DNA of 64,000 bases. Source: Amycolatopsis pittospori (GTDB taxonomy: Bacteria; Actinomycetota; Actinomycetes; Mycobacteriales; Pseudonocardiaceae). This document shows positions 8,644 through 17,000 of the stretch, in pieces (positions within the stretch are counted from its first letter, which is position 1; the number at the start of each line of letters is the position of its first letter). A program made the translations under genes and the position numbers. The stretch is taken from the NCBI RefSeq assembly GCF_013870525.1, contig NZ_JACBXD010000019.1, positions 52,178-116,177 on the forward strand, written 5' to 3'. The notes beneath the pieces were generated by a model. It was not told the DNA's origin and did no database searches. It was given only the letters and a program-made list of their open reading frames with translations.

Positions 8644-10119
8644 GTGAACGACGTGCTCATCGTGGGCGGTGGACCGGTCGGCTTGCTGCTGGCCGGCGAG
8701 CTGCGGCTGGCCGGAGCCGATCCACTCGTCCTGGAAGCGGCGGACGGATCCGTGCGCCGCAAGCGGAGTTTCGGGCTGCGCGGTATCAACGGTCGGACCT
8801 CGCAGTCCTTGCGGCTTCGCGGGCTCACCGAGGTGCTGCGCGAGGCGCAGAGCGCGATGTTCGACGCGCTCGCGGTGAAGGGCGAGGCGGATGACACCGA
8901 CGTCGCCCGAGGTCTCCTGCATCAGATGAAGAGGAATCGGGCCAGGGGGCATTTCGGCGGATTGCCGCTGATCGAGGAGGAAAGCGAGGTCCGGCCCGGC
9001 GCGGCCGGCGGGTTCATTCTCGAACAGCCCGTGCTGGAACGGATCCTGGCCGACTGGGCGGGCGGGCTTGGCGTCCGGATCCGCACGAACAGCGAAGTCG
9101 TCGACATCGTGCAGGAGGACTCGGCGGTCCGGGCGGTGCTCGCCGACGGCCGGACCGAGCGCGCCGCCTACCTGGTGGGCTGCGACGGCGGTCGCAGCGT
9201 CGTGCGCAAGCGGTCCGGGATCGCCTTCCCGGGAACGGACGCGACGATGACCGGACGGATCGCCTCGGCCGAACTCGCCGACCCCGGCGCGGTCCGGTCG
9301 TCGATGCATGGTCCCGGCGGCCTGGTGAACCTGTCGCTGGTGCCGGGGGAGATCTCCACCATCGAGTTCGACGGCGGCCCGGGCGACCGGGACGCACCGC
9401 TGACGGCGGCCGAGATGCAGGCGAGCATCCGCCGCGCCGGCGGCATCGACGTCACGGTGACCAGGCTGGACGACGGAATCCGCTACAGCGACAACACGCG
9501 TCAGGCGGTCACCTATCGGCAGGGGCGAGTGCTGCTGGCGGGTGACTCCGCGCATGTGCATTCGCCGATCGGCGGTCAAGGGCTGAACCTCGGCCTCCAG
9601 GACGCGATGAACCTCGGCTGGAAACTGGGTCTGGTCGTCCGCGGCGCGGCTCCGGAGTCCTTATTGGACACGTATACGGCCGAGCGGCATCCGGTGGGGG
9701 AGCGCGTGTTGCGCAACACCAGGGCGCAGGTCGCGTTGATGAGGCCCGGACCGCAGGGTGCCGCGCTGCGGGAAGTGCTCGCGGAGACGCTGGAGATCCC
9801 GGCGGCCAAACGGCATTTCATCGCGATGGCGAACGGGGTCGACGTCGACTACGCGCCGGACTCCGGGCATCCGCTGGTCGGACGGTTCGCCCCGGTGCCG
9901 GTGATGTCCGAAGACGGTCGCGCGCTCCTGGTGGGCGGCTCCGAGGAGATCCGTGCGGCCGTGAACGGCCGCGTCCGGGTCGTCGAGGACGACGTCGATC
10001 CGGACGCCTTCCTGGTCCGGCCGGACGGGTATGTCGCCTGGGCCGCTTCGGATGGCGGCACGACGGGATTGTCCGAAGCGCTGGAGCTCGTTGCGGGTCC
10101 GGGCGGGACGCGTGTATAA
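8644..10119 (+). CDS. FAD-dependent aromatic monooxygenase (group A flavoprotein)
   Basis: A 491-residue cytosolic flavoenzyme from GTG 8644. The N-terminal FAD Rossmann motif is VLIVGGGPVGLLLAGEL. The family's DG motif appears as YLVGCDGGRSVVRKRSGI near residue 180. The second FAD motif is RVLLAGDSAHVHSPIGGQGL near residue 297, followed by LNLGLQDAMNLGWKL. These define the para-hydroxybenzoate-hydroxylase/PheA/TetX-like group, which hydroxylates aromatic or polyketide substrates with NAD(P)H and O2. The C-terminal ~100 residues match the thioredoxin-like tail of the phenol/polyketide branch. Divergence from a TetR_C regulator suggests induction by, and inactivation of, an antibiotic-like aromatic compound. 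The real substrate is unknown. Confidence 0.87.
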   Translation: MNDVLIVGGGPVGLLLAGELRLAGADPLVLEAADGSVRRKRSFGLRGINGRTSQSLRLRGLTEVLREAQSAMFDALAVKGEADDTDVARGLLHQMKRNRARGHFGGLPLIEEESEVRPGAAGGFILEQPVLERILADWAGGLGVRIRTNSEVVDIVQEDSAVRAVLADGRTERAAYLVGCDGGRSVVRKRSGIAFPGTDATMTGRIASAELADPGAVRSSMHGPGGLVNLSLVPGEISTIEFDGGPGDRDAPLTAAEMQASIRRAGGIDVTVTRLDDGIRYSDNTRQAVTYRQGRVLLAGDSAHVHSPIGGQGLNLGLQDAMNLGWKLGLVVRGAAPESLLDTYTAERHPVGERVLRNTRAQVALMRPGPQGAALREVLAETLEIPAAKRHFIAMANGVDVDYAPDSGHPLVGRFAPVPVMSEDGRALLVGGSEEIRAAVNGRVRVVEDDVDPDAFLVRPDGYVAWAASDGGTTGLSEALELVAGPGGTRV

Positions 10120-10170
10120 AGTGAAACGTCCGTTCAAAATGTAACGAGTGTTCAAGTTGTGAGGTGCGCC

Positions 10171-11376
10171 GTGGCAGGCCAGTACCGTGAGCTGTTCTCC
10201 GCGAAGGGGTCTCTCGCCTTCTCCGCGGCGGGCCTGGTCGCCAGGATCCCGGTCCCCATGATGGGGATCGGGATCATCACCATGCTGTCCCAGACGCGGG
10301 GTGACTTCGGCCTCGCGGGGCTGGTCTCGGCGGCGTTCACGGTGTCCATGGCGCTGCTCGGCCCGCAGGTCTCGCGACTGGTCGATCGCCGGGGGCAGGG
10401 CCGGATCCTGGTGCCGGTGACCGGGATCAGCGTGATGGCGCTCGGCGCACTGCTGCTCTGCGCCCGATTCGGGGCGCCGGCCTGGACGCTGTACGTGTTC
10501 GCCGTCCTCGGCGGGTTCATGCCCAGCATGGCGGCGATGGTCCGCGCCCGCTGGTCGCGGCTGTACCGCGATTCGCCCCGCCTGCACACCGCGTTCTCGC
10601 TGGAATCGGTGGTCGACGAGCTGACGTTCGTCATCGGTCCCGCGTTGTCGGTGGCGTTGTGCACCGTCCTCTTCCCCGAAGCCGGGCCGTTGGTCGCCGT
10701 CGTGTTCCTCGCCGTCGGCGTACTGCTGTTCGTCGCACAGCGTGAGACGGAACCGCCGATCCTCCCGGCGAGCGAGTCCTCCGGGGGCTCGGCGATCCGG
10801 CTGGGGGCGGTGCGGGTGCTCGTGCTGACGCTGATGGCGGGCGGTGTCATCGTCGGAACCGTCGACGTCGTCAGTGTCGCGTTCGCCCAGCACGTCGGAG
10901 CGCCCGCGGCGGCGGGGATCGTCGTTTCGGTCTACGCGGTGGGATCCGCGATCTCCGGGCTGGTGTTCGGAACGCTCAAGGTGGCCATGCCGCCGGCCCG
11001 GCAGCTCCTGGCCGGTACGGCGGGAACGGCCGCGAGCGCGGTGCCGCTGCTGGTCGTGGACGGCATCGTGGGCCTGTGCGTGGTGGTGTTCGTCGCCGGA
11101 TTGTTCTTCTCTCCCACGATGATCGTGGTGATGGGCATGATCGAGAAGATCGTCCCGGCGGAGAAACTGACCGAGGGGATGACGTGGGCGATCACCGGGC
11201 TCAGCATCGGCGTCGCGCTCGGTGCGGCGTTGTCGGGAGAGGTCGTCGACCGCTTCGGGCCGGACGGCGGATTCGTCGTCGCGGTGGTCGCGGGCGGCTT
11301 GATCGTCCTGATCGCGCTGCTCTCGTATCCTCTGCTGAGCACGGAGGTGCGTGAGAGGACGGAGGTGGCCTGCTGA
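10171..11376 (+). CDS. MFS transporter (12-helix type)
   Basis: About 401 residues, almost entirely hydrophobic helices with short loops. Recognisable MFS elements include a motif-A-like cytoplasmic loop (SRLVDRRGQGRILVP) after helix 2 and a related loop in the second half (DRFGPDGGFVV). Helices such as AIRLGAVRVLVLTLMAGGVI begin the second six-helix bundle. It resembles actinomycete efflux proteins often paired with TetR repressors. GTG 10171 was chosen over GTG 10159 because GAGGTG precedes it. Upstream, 10128-10157 holds repeated GTTCAA/GTAACG-like half-sites that could be the operator. The stop codon overlaps the CTG start of the next gene, so the two should be translated together. Confidence 0.82.
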   Translation: MAGQYRELFSAKGSLAFSAAGLVARIPVPMMGIGIITMLSQTRGDFGLAGLVSAAFTVSMALLGPQVSRLVDRRGQGRILVPVTGISVMALGALLLCARFGAPAWTLYVFAVLGGFMPSMAAMVRARWSRLYRDSPRLHTAFSLESVVDELTFVIGPALSVALCTVLFPEAGPLVAVVFLAVGVLLFVAQRETEPPILPASESSGGSAIRLGAVRVLVLTLMAGGVIVGTVDVVSVAFAQHVGAPAAAGIVVSVYAVGSAISGLVFGTLKVAMPPARQLLAGTAGTAASAVPLLVVDGIVGLCVVVFVAGLFFSPTMIVVMGMIEKIVPAEKLTEGMTWAITGLSIGVALGAALSGEVVDRFGPDGGFVVAVVAGGLIVLIALLSYPLLSTEVRERTEVAC

Positions 11377-11927
11377 ACGAGCCGAGCACCGACGGCCGCC
11401 TGGCCAAAGGTGAGCAACGGAAACGGGAACTGATCGAGGCCACCCTGCGGATCGTCGCGAGAGACGGGGTGTCGGGGGTCAGCCACCGCACGGTCGCGCG
11501 CGAGGCGGGTCTGCCCGCGACCGCGGCCGCGTACCACTTCCAGGGCATCGAAGACCTGCTGACCGCCGCGCTCACCCGGTGCATGGACGAGGACGCCGAG
11601 CGGATGCGGGTCCTGGCCGCCGAAACCGGCGGCGACGGCCTGCGGAAGTTCGCCGTCCTGATGGCCGAGGTGGTCACCGCGCCCGGGCATCTGCTGGCGG
11701 AATACGAGCTGTACCTGCTGGCCGCGCGGGAGCCGAAGCTCCGCGAGTCGACCGATCGCTGGCTTGCGGCCTTGGCAGGCTTCGCGCGCCGGCACACGGA
11801 CGATCCGGTGCGGGTCGAGATGCTCGTCGGACTCGTGGACGGATTGCTGCTGCAAGGTCTGCTCCGCGACGACCCTCCGACCGCGGAACGGTTCGAGGCC
11901 ATCCTGCGGACCGCACTGGGGTCGTGA
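11373..11927 (+). CDS. TetR-family regulator with apparent CTG start
   Basis: A 184-residue TetR regulator. Its HTH needs residues upstream of the first conventional start: RELIEATLRIVARDG precedes GTG 11469, then SHRTVAREAGLPATAAAYHF completes the DNA-binding helix. Between the upstream in-frame stop at 11352 and GTG 11469 there is no ATG, GTG or TTG. A GGAGG site at 11361-11365 is seven bases before CTG 11373, which overlaps the MFS stop as CTGA, the counterpart of an ATGA overlap. I therefore place the start there; a truncated 152-residue reading from 11469 would break the HTH. It probably represses the preceding transporter. Its own stop codon is inside the palindrome at 11921. Confidence 0.8.
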   Translation: MNEPSTDGRLAKGEQRKRELIEATLRIVARDGVSGVSHRTVAREAGLPATAAAYHFQGIEDLLTAALTRCMDEDAERMRVLAAETGGDGLRKFAVLMAEVVTAPGHLLAEYELYLLAAREPKLRESTDRWLAALAGFARRHTDDPVRVEMLVGLVDGLLLQGLLRDDPPTAERFEAILRTALGS

Positions 11928-11966
11928 GTGGCGATTCGGGTTCTAACCCGAATCGCCACTCACGAC
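11921..11966. terminator. 22-bp palindrome, family A (compact copy)
   Basis: Arms 11921-11942 and 11945-11966 are perfect reverse complements (core GTGAGTGGCGATTCGGGTT) with a two-base loop. The TGA stop of the upstream TetR gene (11925-11927) lies inside the left arm, and the stop of the convergent aldo/keto reductase begins two bases after the right arm. It is therefore placed to end transcription from both sides. Other copies are at 30567-30610 and, split open, at 53142/53493. Confidence 0.72.
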
Positions 11967-11967
11967 G

Positions 11968-12933
11968 TCAGAGGGTCGCGGGTGGTGACCAGGTCAGCCT
12001 CGGATCGGTCTGCACGAAACTGCCCAGCAGCGCGTCGATCCGGGTCAGCGCGTCGAGGTCCAGCACCACGCCGGACGCCTTCGCGTTCTCGGTCACCTGC
12101 TCGGCGCTGCTCGCGCCGGTGACCACCGAGGCGACGGTGTTGTGCTGCAACGTCCACGCGAGCGCGAGCTGGGCCATGGTCAGTCCGGCCTCGTCGGCGA
12201 CGCCGCGCAGCATGCCGACGCGGTCGAGCAGATCCGGCAGGAGCAGCGGCCGCGCCTCGCGGGCGACGTCCGCCCGTGAGCCGGGCGGGATGTGGCCGGG
12301 GGTGTACTTCCCGGTCAGGACACCTTGCGCGAGAGCGACCGACGCGAACTGGCCGATGCCCGAACGTTCGCACACCGGCATCACCTGCGCCTCGGCCACC
12401 CGCCACAGCATCGAATAGTGCGGCTGGTTGGCGATGAGCGGGACGCCGTACCGATCGGCGATCGGCCGGGCTTCCAGCAACTGCTCCGCGGTCCACTCCG
12501 CGGTGCCGACGTAGAGGATCTTCCCTTGGCGCACCAGATCCGACAGCGCGAGGAACGTTTCGTCGAGCGGGGTGCGGTAGTCGAACCGCAGCAACTGGTA
12601 GACGTCGATGTGGTCGGCACCCAGTCTCCGGAGCGAGCCGTGCAGGGACGTGGTCAGGTGCTTGCGGCTGAGGCCGGCGTCGTTGGCGCCCGGGCCCTCG
12701 GGCCAGAAGACCCCGGTGCACAGCACGAGATCGTCGCGGCGGGCCGGGGCCAGTGCCGTGGCGAGGTTCTCCTCGGCGGCACCGCCGTCCCAGGCCGCGG
12801 CGGTGTGGAACGTCGTGATGCCCGCGTCGAGTGCCGCTTCGACGCACTCCGCGCCGTCGCGATGCGTGAGCCAGTTGCCGTACGAGATCTCGCTGACGGA
12901 CAACCCGCTCGCGCCGAGCCTGCGGTACTCCAT
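11968..12933 (-). CDS. Aldo/keto reductase-fold protein lacking the catalytic tetrad
   Basis: A 321-residue (alpha/beta)8 protein that aligns along its length with Kv-beta-like aldo/keto reductases: MEYRRLGASGLSVSEISYG at the start, ENLATAL, LSDLVRQGKILYVGTAEWT, IANQPHYSMLWR and ALAQGVLTGKY. The NADPH-binding C-terminal part (ALAWTLQHNTVASVVTGASS) looks intact. All four tetrad positions are changed: the Asp of xFDTA is His43, the Tyr of VYG is Trp48, the Lys of TKV is Gly74, and the His of YQLHR is Leu115. Ordinary carbonyl reduction is therefore unlikely; a cofactor-binding or regulatory role, or different chemistry, is possible. It forms a pair with the SDR upstream (2-bp gap), divergent from the lipid synthase genes. 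Confidence 0.85.
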   Translation of the reverse strand: MEYRRLGASGLSVSEISYGNWLTHRDGAECVEAALDAGITTFHTAAAWDGGAAEENLATALAPARRDDLVLCTGVFWPEGPGANDAGLSRKHLTTSLHGSLRRLGADHIDVYQLLRFDYRTPLDETFLALSDLVRQGKILYVGTAEWTAEQLLEARPIADRYGVPLIANQPHYSMLWRVAEAQVMPVCERSGIGQFASVALAQGVLTGKYTPGHIPPGSRADVAREARPLLLPDLLDRVGMLRGVADEAGLTMAQLALAWTLQHNTVASVVTGASSAEQVTENAKASGVVLDLDALTRIDALLGSFVQTDPRLTWSPPATL

Positions 12934-12935
12934 GT

Positions 12936-13736
12936 TCACCCCTTCCGTGCGCCGGTTTCGAGGATGGTGCGGTCGATCCATTCGTCGAGGCCCGCCGCCT
13001 TGCGCGCGTAGGTCTCCCGCACCGATTCGTGGGGCAGGATCAGGAACTCCTCCGACGCCAGCCCGTGCACCACGGACTCCGCGACGTCCTCCGGTTCCAG
13101 CAGCGGCGCCGCGGCCGCGATCGCGAGCGCGGCCGGATGGCCGGCGGCGATCCCCGGTTCCAGCAGCGCGGTCCGGACGCCGAGCGGGCACAGCGCGCTG
13201 ACGCGGACCCCGCGCGGCCGGTAGGTGATCGCCAGCCACTCGGCGAGCCCGACGGCGGCGTGCTTCGTCACCGAGTACGGCGCGTCGCCGGGCGTGCCGA
13301 GCAGGCCCGCGCCCGAAGCCGTGATCAGCAGGTATCCCTGACCGCGGCTCAGCATCGCGGGGAGCGCGACCTGGGCGGCGTGCACATGCTGCATGACGTT
13401 GATCGCCCACGATCGCGACCACTGCTCGTCGGCGGCGTGGACCCCGGTGCCGAACGCGGCCCCGGCGTTGGAGCAGAACAGATCCACCGGTCCGAACTCG
13501 GTCCGCGCGTCGTTCACCAGCATCTTCAAGTCCTGTTTGGACGCCGCGTCGGCCCGGCGCGCGACAGCGGCGCCCCCGGCGGCGGTGATGCCCGCGACGA
13601 CGGCTTCGGCCGCGTCGATGTCGAGGTCGGAGACCACCACTCCGGCGGCGCCCTCGGCGGCGAACCGCCGGGCCATGGCGGCGCCGATACCGTGTGCCGC
13701 GCCGGTCAGCACGACGACTCGTCCTGTCACTTCCAC
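12936..13736 (-). CDS. Short-chain dehydrogenase/reductase
   Basis: A 266-residue classical SDR from GTG 13736. The cofactor motif is TGAAHGIG (residues 11-18), with SDLD after strand 2 suggesting NAD(H) preference. The NAG motif is in CSNAGAAFGTG. Catalytic Ser is in LLITASGAG and the Tyr/Lys pair in YSVTKHAAVG, so the enzyme looks active. It should oxidise or reduce a hydroxyl/keto group of an unknown small substrate. It is the first gene of a two-gene unit with the altered aldo/keto reductase and is divergent, across 301 bp, from the NPD-KS-AT-ACP-KR synthase gene, so a role in tailoring that product is plausible but unproven. Confidence 0.85.
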   Translation of the reverse strand: MEVTGRVVVLTGAAHGIGAAMARRFAAEGAAGVVVSDLDIDAAEAVVAGITAAGGAAVARRADAASKQDLKMLVNDARTEFGPVDLFCSNAGAAFGTGVHAADEQWSRSWAINVMQHVHAAQVALPAMLSRGQGYLLITASGAGLLGTPGDAPYSVTKHAAVGLAEWLAITYRPRGVRVSALCPLGVRTALLEPGIAAGHPAALAIAAAAPLLEPEDVAESVVHGLASEEFLILPHESVRETYARKAAGLDEWIDRTILETGARKG

Positions 13737-14037
13737 ATGCGCTCCATGATTGATTCGACTGCTCTCGATGACAATTCTTCTGTTTTGTTATGCGGGTGAG
13801 CAATGCTTTGCGTAAATCTGCAATGCGTATGATAAAAGTGCAGGTCAGAGGCGTGTTCTGACTGTGTCGACATATTTGTTTCCGGCGCCGGACTTTAGCA
13901 TGCGTTACCTTGTTTTCCGAGTTTTCCCGCAAGAGTATTGCGCTCTCTGCGGCAAGTAGGTTATTTCTTGGGAATCCCGCTGAAGATCGCCGAACCCGGC
14001 GAGGTTCGACCAGCCCAGCCGAACAGGAGGTCCGCCG
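13737..14037. promoter_or_regulatory. Divergent control region of the lipid-synthase cluster
   Basis: This 301-bp gap separates the SDR (leftward) from the first synthase gene (rightward). It is visibly richer in A/T than its surroundings, with runs such as TTCTTCTGTTTTGTTATG (about 13779-13796), CGTATGATAAAAGTG and ACATATTTGTTTCC. It contains no gene I can support. An AGGAGG ribosome site near 14026 decides the GTG start at 14038. Promoters for both directions must lie here, but I cannot pick a convincing -35/-10 pair. Confidence 0.55.
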
Positions 14038-17000
14038 GTGACTCATGCGACGGCGCGCACGCGGGTACTCGGCGTCAACCCGATCGGACGTCCCGATCCG
14101 GGGCTGGCGTCCGCCGTCGCCCGGGGCGGCGGCCTCGGGGTCCTCGACATCGGGGACACCCGGTCCATAGTGGACGGACGATTCCCGTTCGCGGTCCGGA
14201 TCCCGGCGGGCCGGACCGCGCGGGCGGAGGAGATCCGGGAAAGCGGCGCGGAACTCGTCCTGCTCGCCGAAGGAGCGGTTTGGCAGGGCAAGGCCGAGGG
14301 ACCCGTGCTGGCCGAGGTGACCGGCGTCGAGCAGGCCGCCCGGATGCTCGGCGCCGGCGCCTCGGCTCTGGTCGCCAGGGGTGCCGAGGCGGGTGGCTCC
14401 GAACTCACCACGTTCGTGCTGCTCCAGCGGCTGCTGGAGCGGTTCGGTGACGACGTTCCGGTGTGGGCGTACGGCGGCATCGGTCCGCGGACGGCCGTCG
14501 CCGCGATCGCCGGTGGCGCGGCCGGTGTGGTGCTCGACGGTCTCGGTCTCTTCGCCGAGGCCGACGTGCCCGCCGCGGCCAGGAACGATCTCGCCAGGGC
14601 CGACGGCGGCCTCGCGACACTGTTCGCGAACCGGTACGAAGACGCGGAAAGCGCTGTCAGGTCGGTGGTGCGTGCTTTGGCCGCGCCGGCGTCGGTGAGC
14701 CCTGCCGAGCAGGGCGCTCGCCTGTGCCGCACCCTCGGAACCGGCCTGGCGGTCGTGCAGGGGCCGATGACGCGGGTGAGCGACCAGCCCGGCTTCGCGG
14801 CGTCGGTCGCCGCTCACGACGGATTCCCGTTCGTCGCGGTGGCCACCGCGAACGGTGCCAAGACCACCGAACTGCTCGGCCGCACCGCCGAAGCGCTCGG
14901 TGAACGGCCGTGGGGCGCGGGTATCCTCGGCTTCGTCCCGGAGGCCCTGCGTGCCGAACAACTCGCGGCGGTGCGGGCGGCGCGTCCGCGCTGCGTGCTG
15001 ATCGCGGGCGGGAAACCCGCACAGGCCAAGGCACTCGAAGCCGACGGGATCGCGACCTTCCTCCACGTGCCTTCGCCGATCCTGCTGCGCCAGTTCCTGG
15101 ACGCCGGGGTCCGCCGGTTCGTCTTCGAGGGCGCCGAATGCGGCGGGCATATCGGCCCGCGGTCGAGTTTCGTGCTGTGGGAACAGCAACTGGACGTCCT
15201 GCGCGAGCACGGCGCCTCGGACGTCGAGGTGCTGTTCGCGGGCGGTGTCCACGACGCCCGATCCGCCGCCATGATCGCGGCGATGGCGGAACCCCTGGCG
15301 GCGCGGGGCGCGGGGATCGGCGTCCTGATGGGCACCGCGTACCTGTTCACCGAGGAAGCCGTGACCTATGGCGCCATCACCGGGCTCTTCCAGGAGCGGG
15401 TGATCGATGCCCGGTCCACGGTCACCCTGGAAACCGCGCCCGGACACCTCACCCGCTGCCTGCCCAGCCCGTACACCGACGAGTTCGACGCCCTGAAGGC
15501 CGGGCTCCGCGCGGACGGCGTCCCGCCCCAGGAAAGCTGGCAGCGGCTGGAGGAGCTGAACACCGGACGGCTGCGGATCGCGAGCAAGGGGGTCCGGCGC
15601 GAGGGCGACGCTCTCGTCGAGGTCGGCGATCGGACGCAGCTCGCCGAGGGCATGTACATGGCGGGCCAGGTGACGGTCCTGCGCGAGGAGCGCACGGACA
15701 TCGCCGCCCTGCACCGCGATGTCACCGAAGGCGCGGCGAAACTCCTCTCCGCTCAGGCACCTGGCGAAGCGTCCGTTGTGGACGGTGACGTCGCTATCGT
15801 CGGTATGGCGTGCGTGTTCCCCGGGGCGCCCGACCTGCCCGCCTTCTGGTCCAACGTCCTGCACGGCGCCGACGCGGTCACCGAGGTGCCGGATCGCCGC
15901 TGGGACAAGGATGTCTACGCCGGCCGGTCGACGTCCAAGTGGGGCGGTTTCCTGCCCGCGGTGGACTTCGACCCGCTTTCCTTCGGTATCCCGCCGAAGT
16001 CGATGGGCAGCATCGACCCGGCTCAACTCGTGTCGCTCCAGATGGCGCGGCGCGCCCTGGAAGACGCGGGCTACGGCGAAGGCGGTTTCGACCGCGAGCG
16101 AACCAGTGTCATCTTCGGTGCCGAAGCCGGAGGAGACCTGGCCAACGCCGGAGTCCTCCGCGCGCTGCTGCCCAGTTACCTCGAAGACGTTCCGGAGGAA
16201 CTGCTCGCGCAGTTGCCGGAGCTGACCGAGGATTCGTTCCCCGGCACGCTCGCCAACGTCATCTCCGGCCGTATCGCGAACCGGCTCGACCTCGGCGGCA
16301 CCAACTACACCGTGGACGCCGCATGCGGATCTTCGCTGGCGGCGCTGGATCTCGCGGTGAAGGAACTGCGCTCGGGCACCAGCGGGATGGTGCTGTGCGG
16401 GGCCGTCGATCTGCACAACGGCATCAACGACTACCTCATGTTCACCTCCGCGGGCGCGCTGTCGCCGACCGGGCGGTGCCGTCCGTTCGACGCGGCGGCG
16501 GACGGGATCGCGCTCGGCGAGGGCGTCGCGTGTCTCGTGCTGAAGCGGCGAGCCGACGCCGAACGCGACGGTGACCGGGTCTACGCCGTGGTCAAGGGGG
16601 TCGGGGCGGCCAGCGACGGCAAGGCTCTCGGTCTCACCGCGCCGCGCCCCGAGGGACAGCGGCGGGCACTGGAGCGGGCCTACCGCGACGCCGGGGTCTC
16701 GCCGGCGGACGTCTCGCTGGTCGAAGCGCACGGCACCGGCACTGTCGTCGGCGACGCCACCGAACTGACCACGCTCACCGAGTTCTTCCTCGACGCGGGC
16801 GCCGAACCGGGCGCGTGCGCGCTGGGCTCGGTGAAGAGCCAGATCGGGCATACGAAATGCGCCGCGGGGCTGGCCGGGCTGATGAAGGCGGCGCTGGCGC
16901 TGTGGCACGAGGTCGTGCCGCCCACGCTGCATCTGAGCAGGCCGAACCCCGCCTGGGACGCCGAGCGCAGTCCCTTCACCTTCTCCACCGGCGCCCGGCC

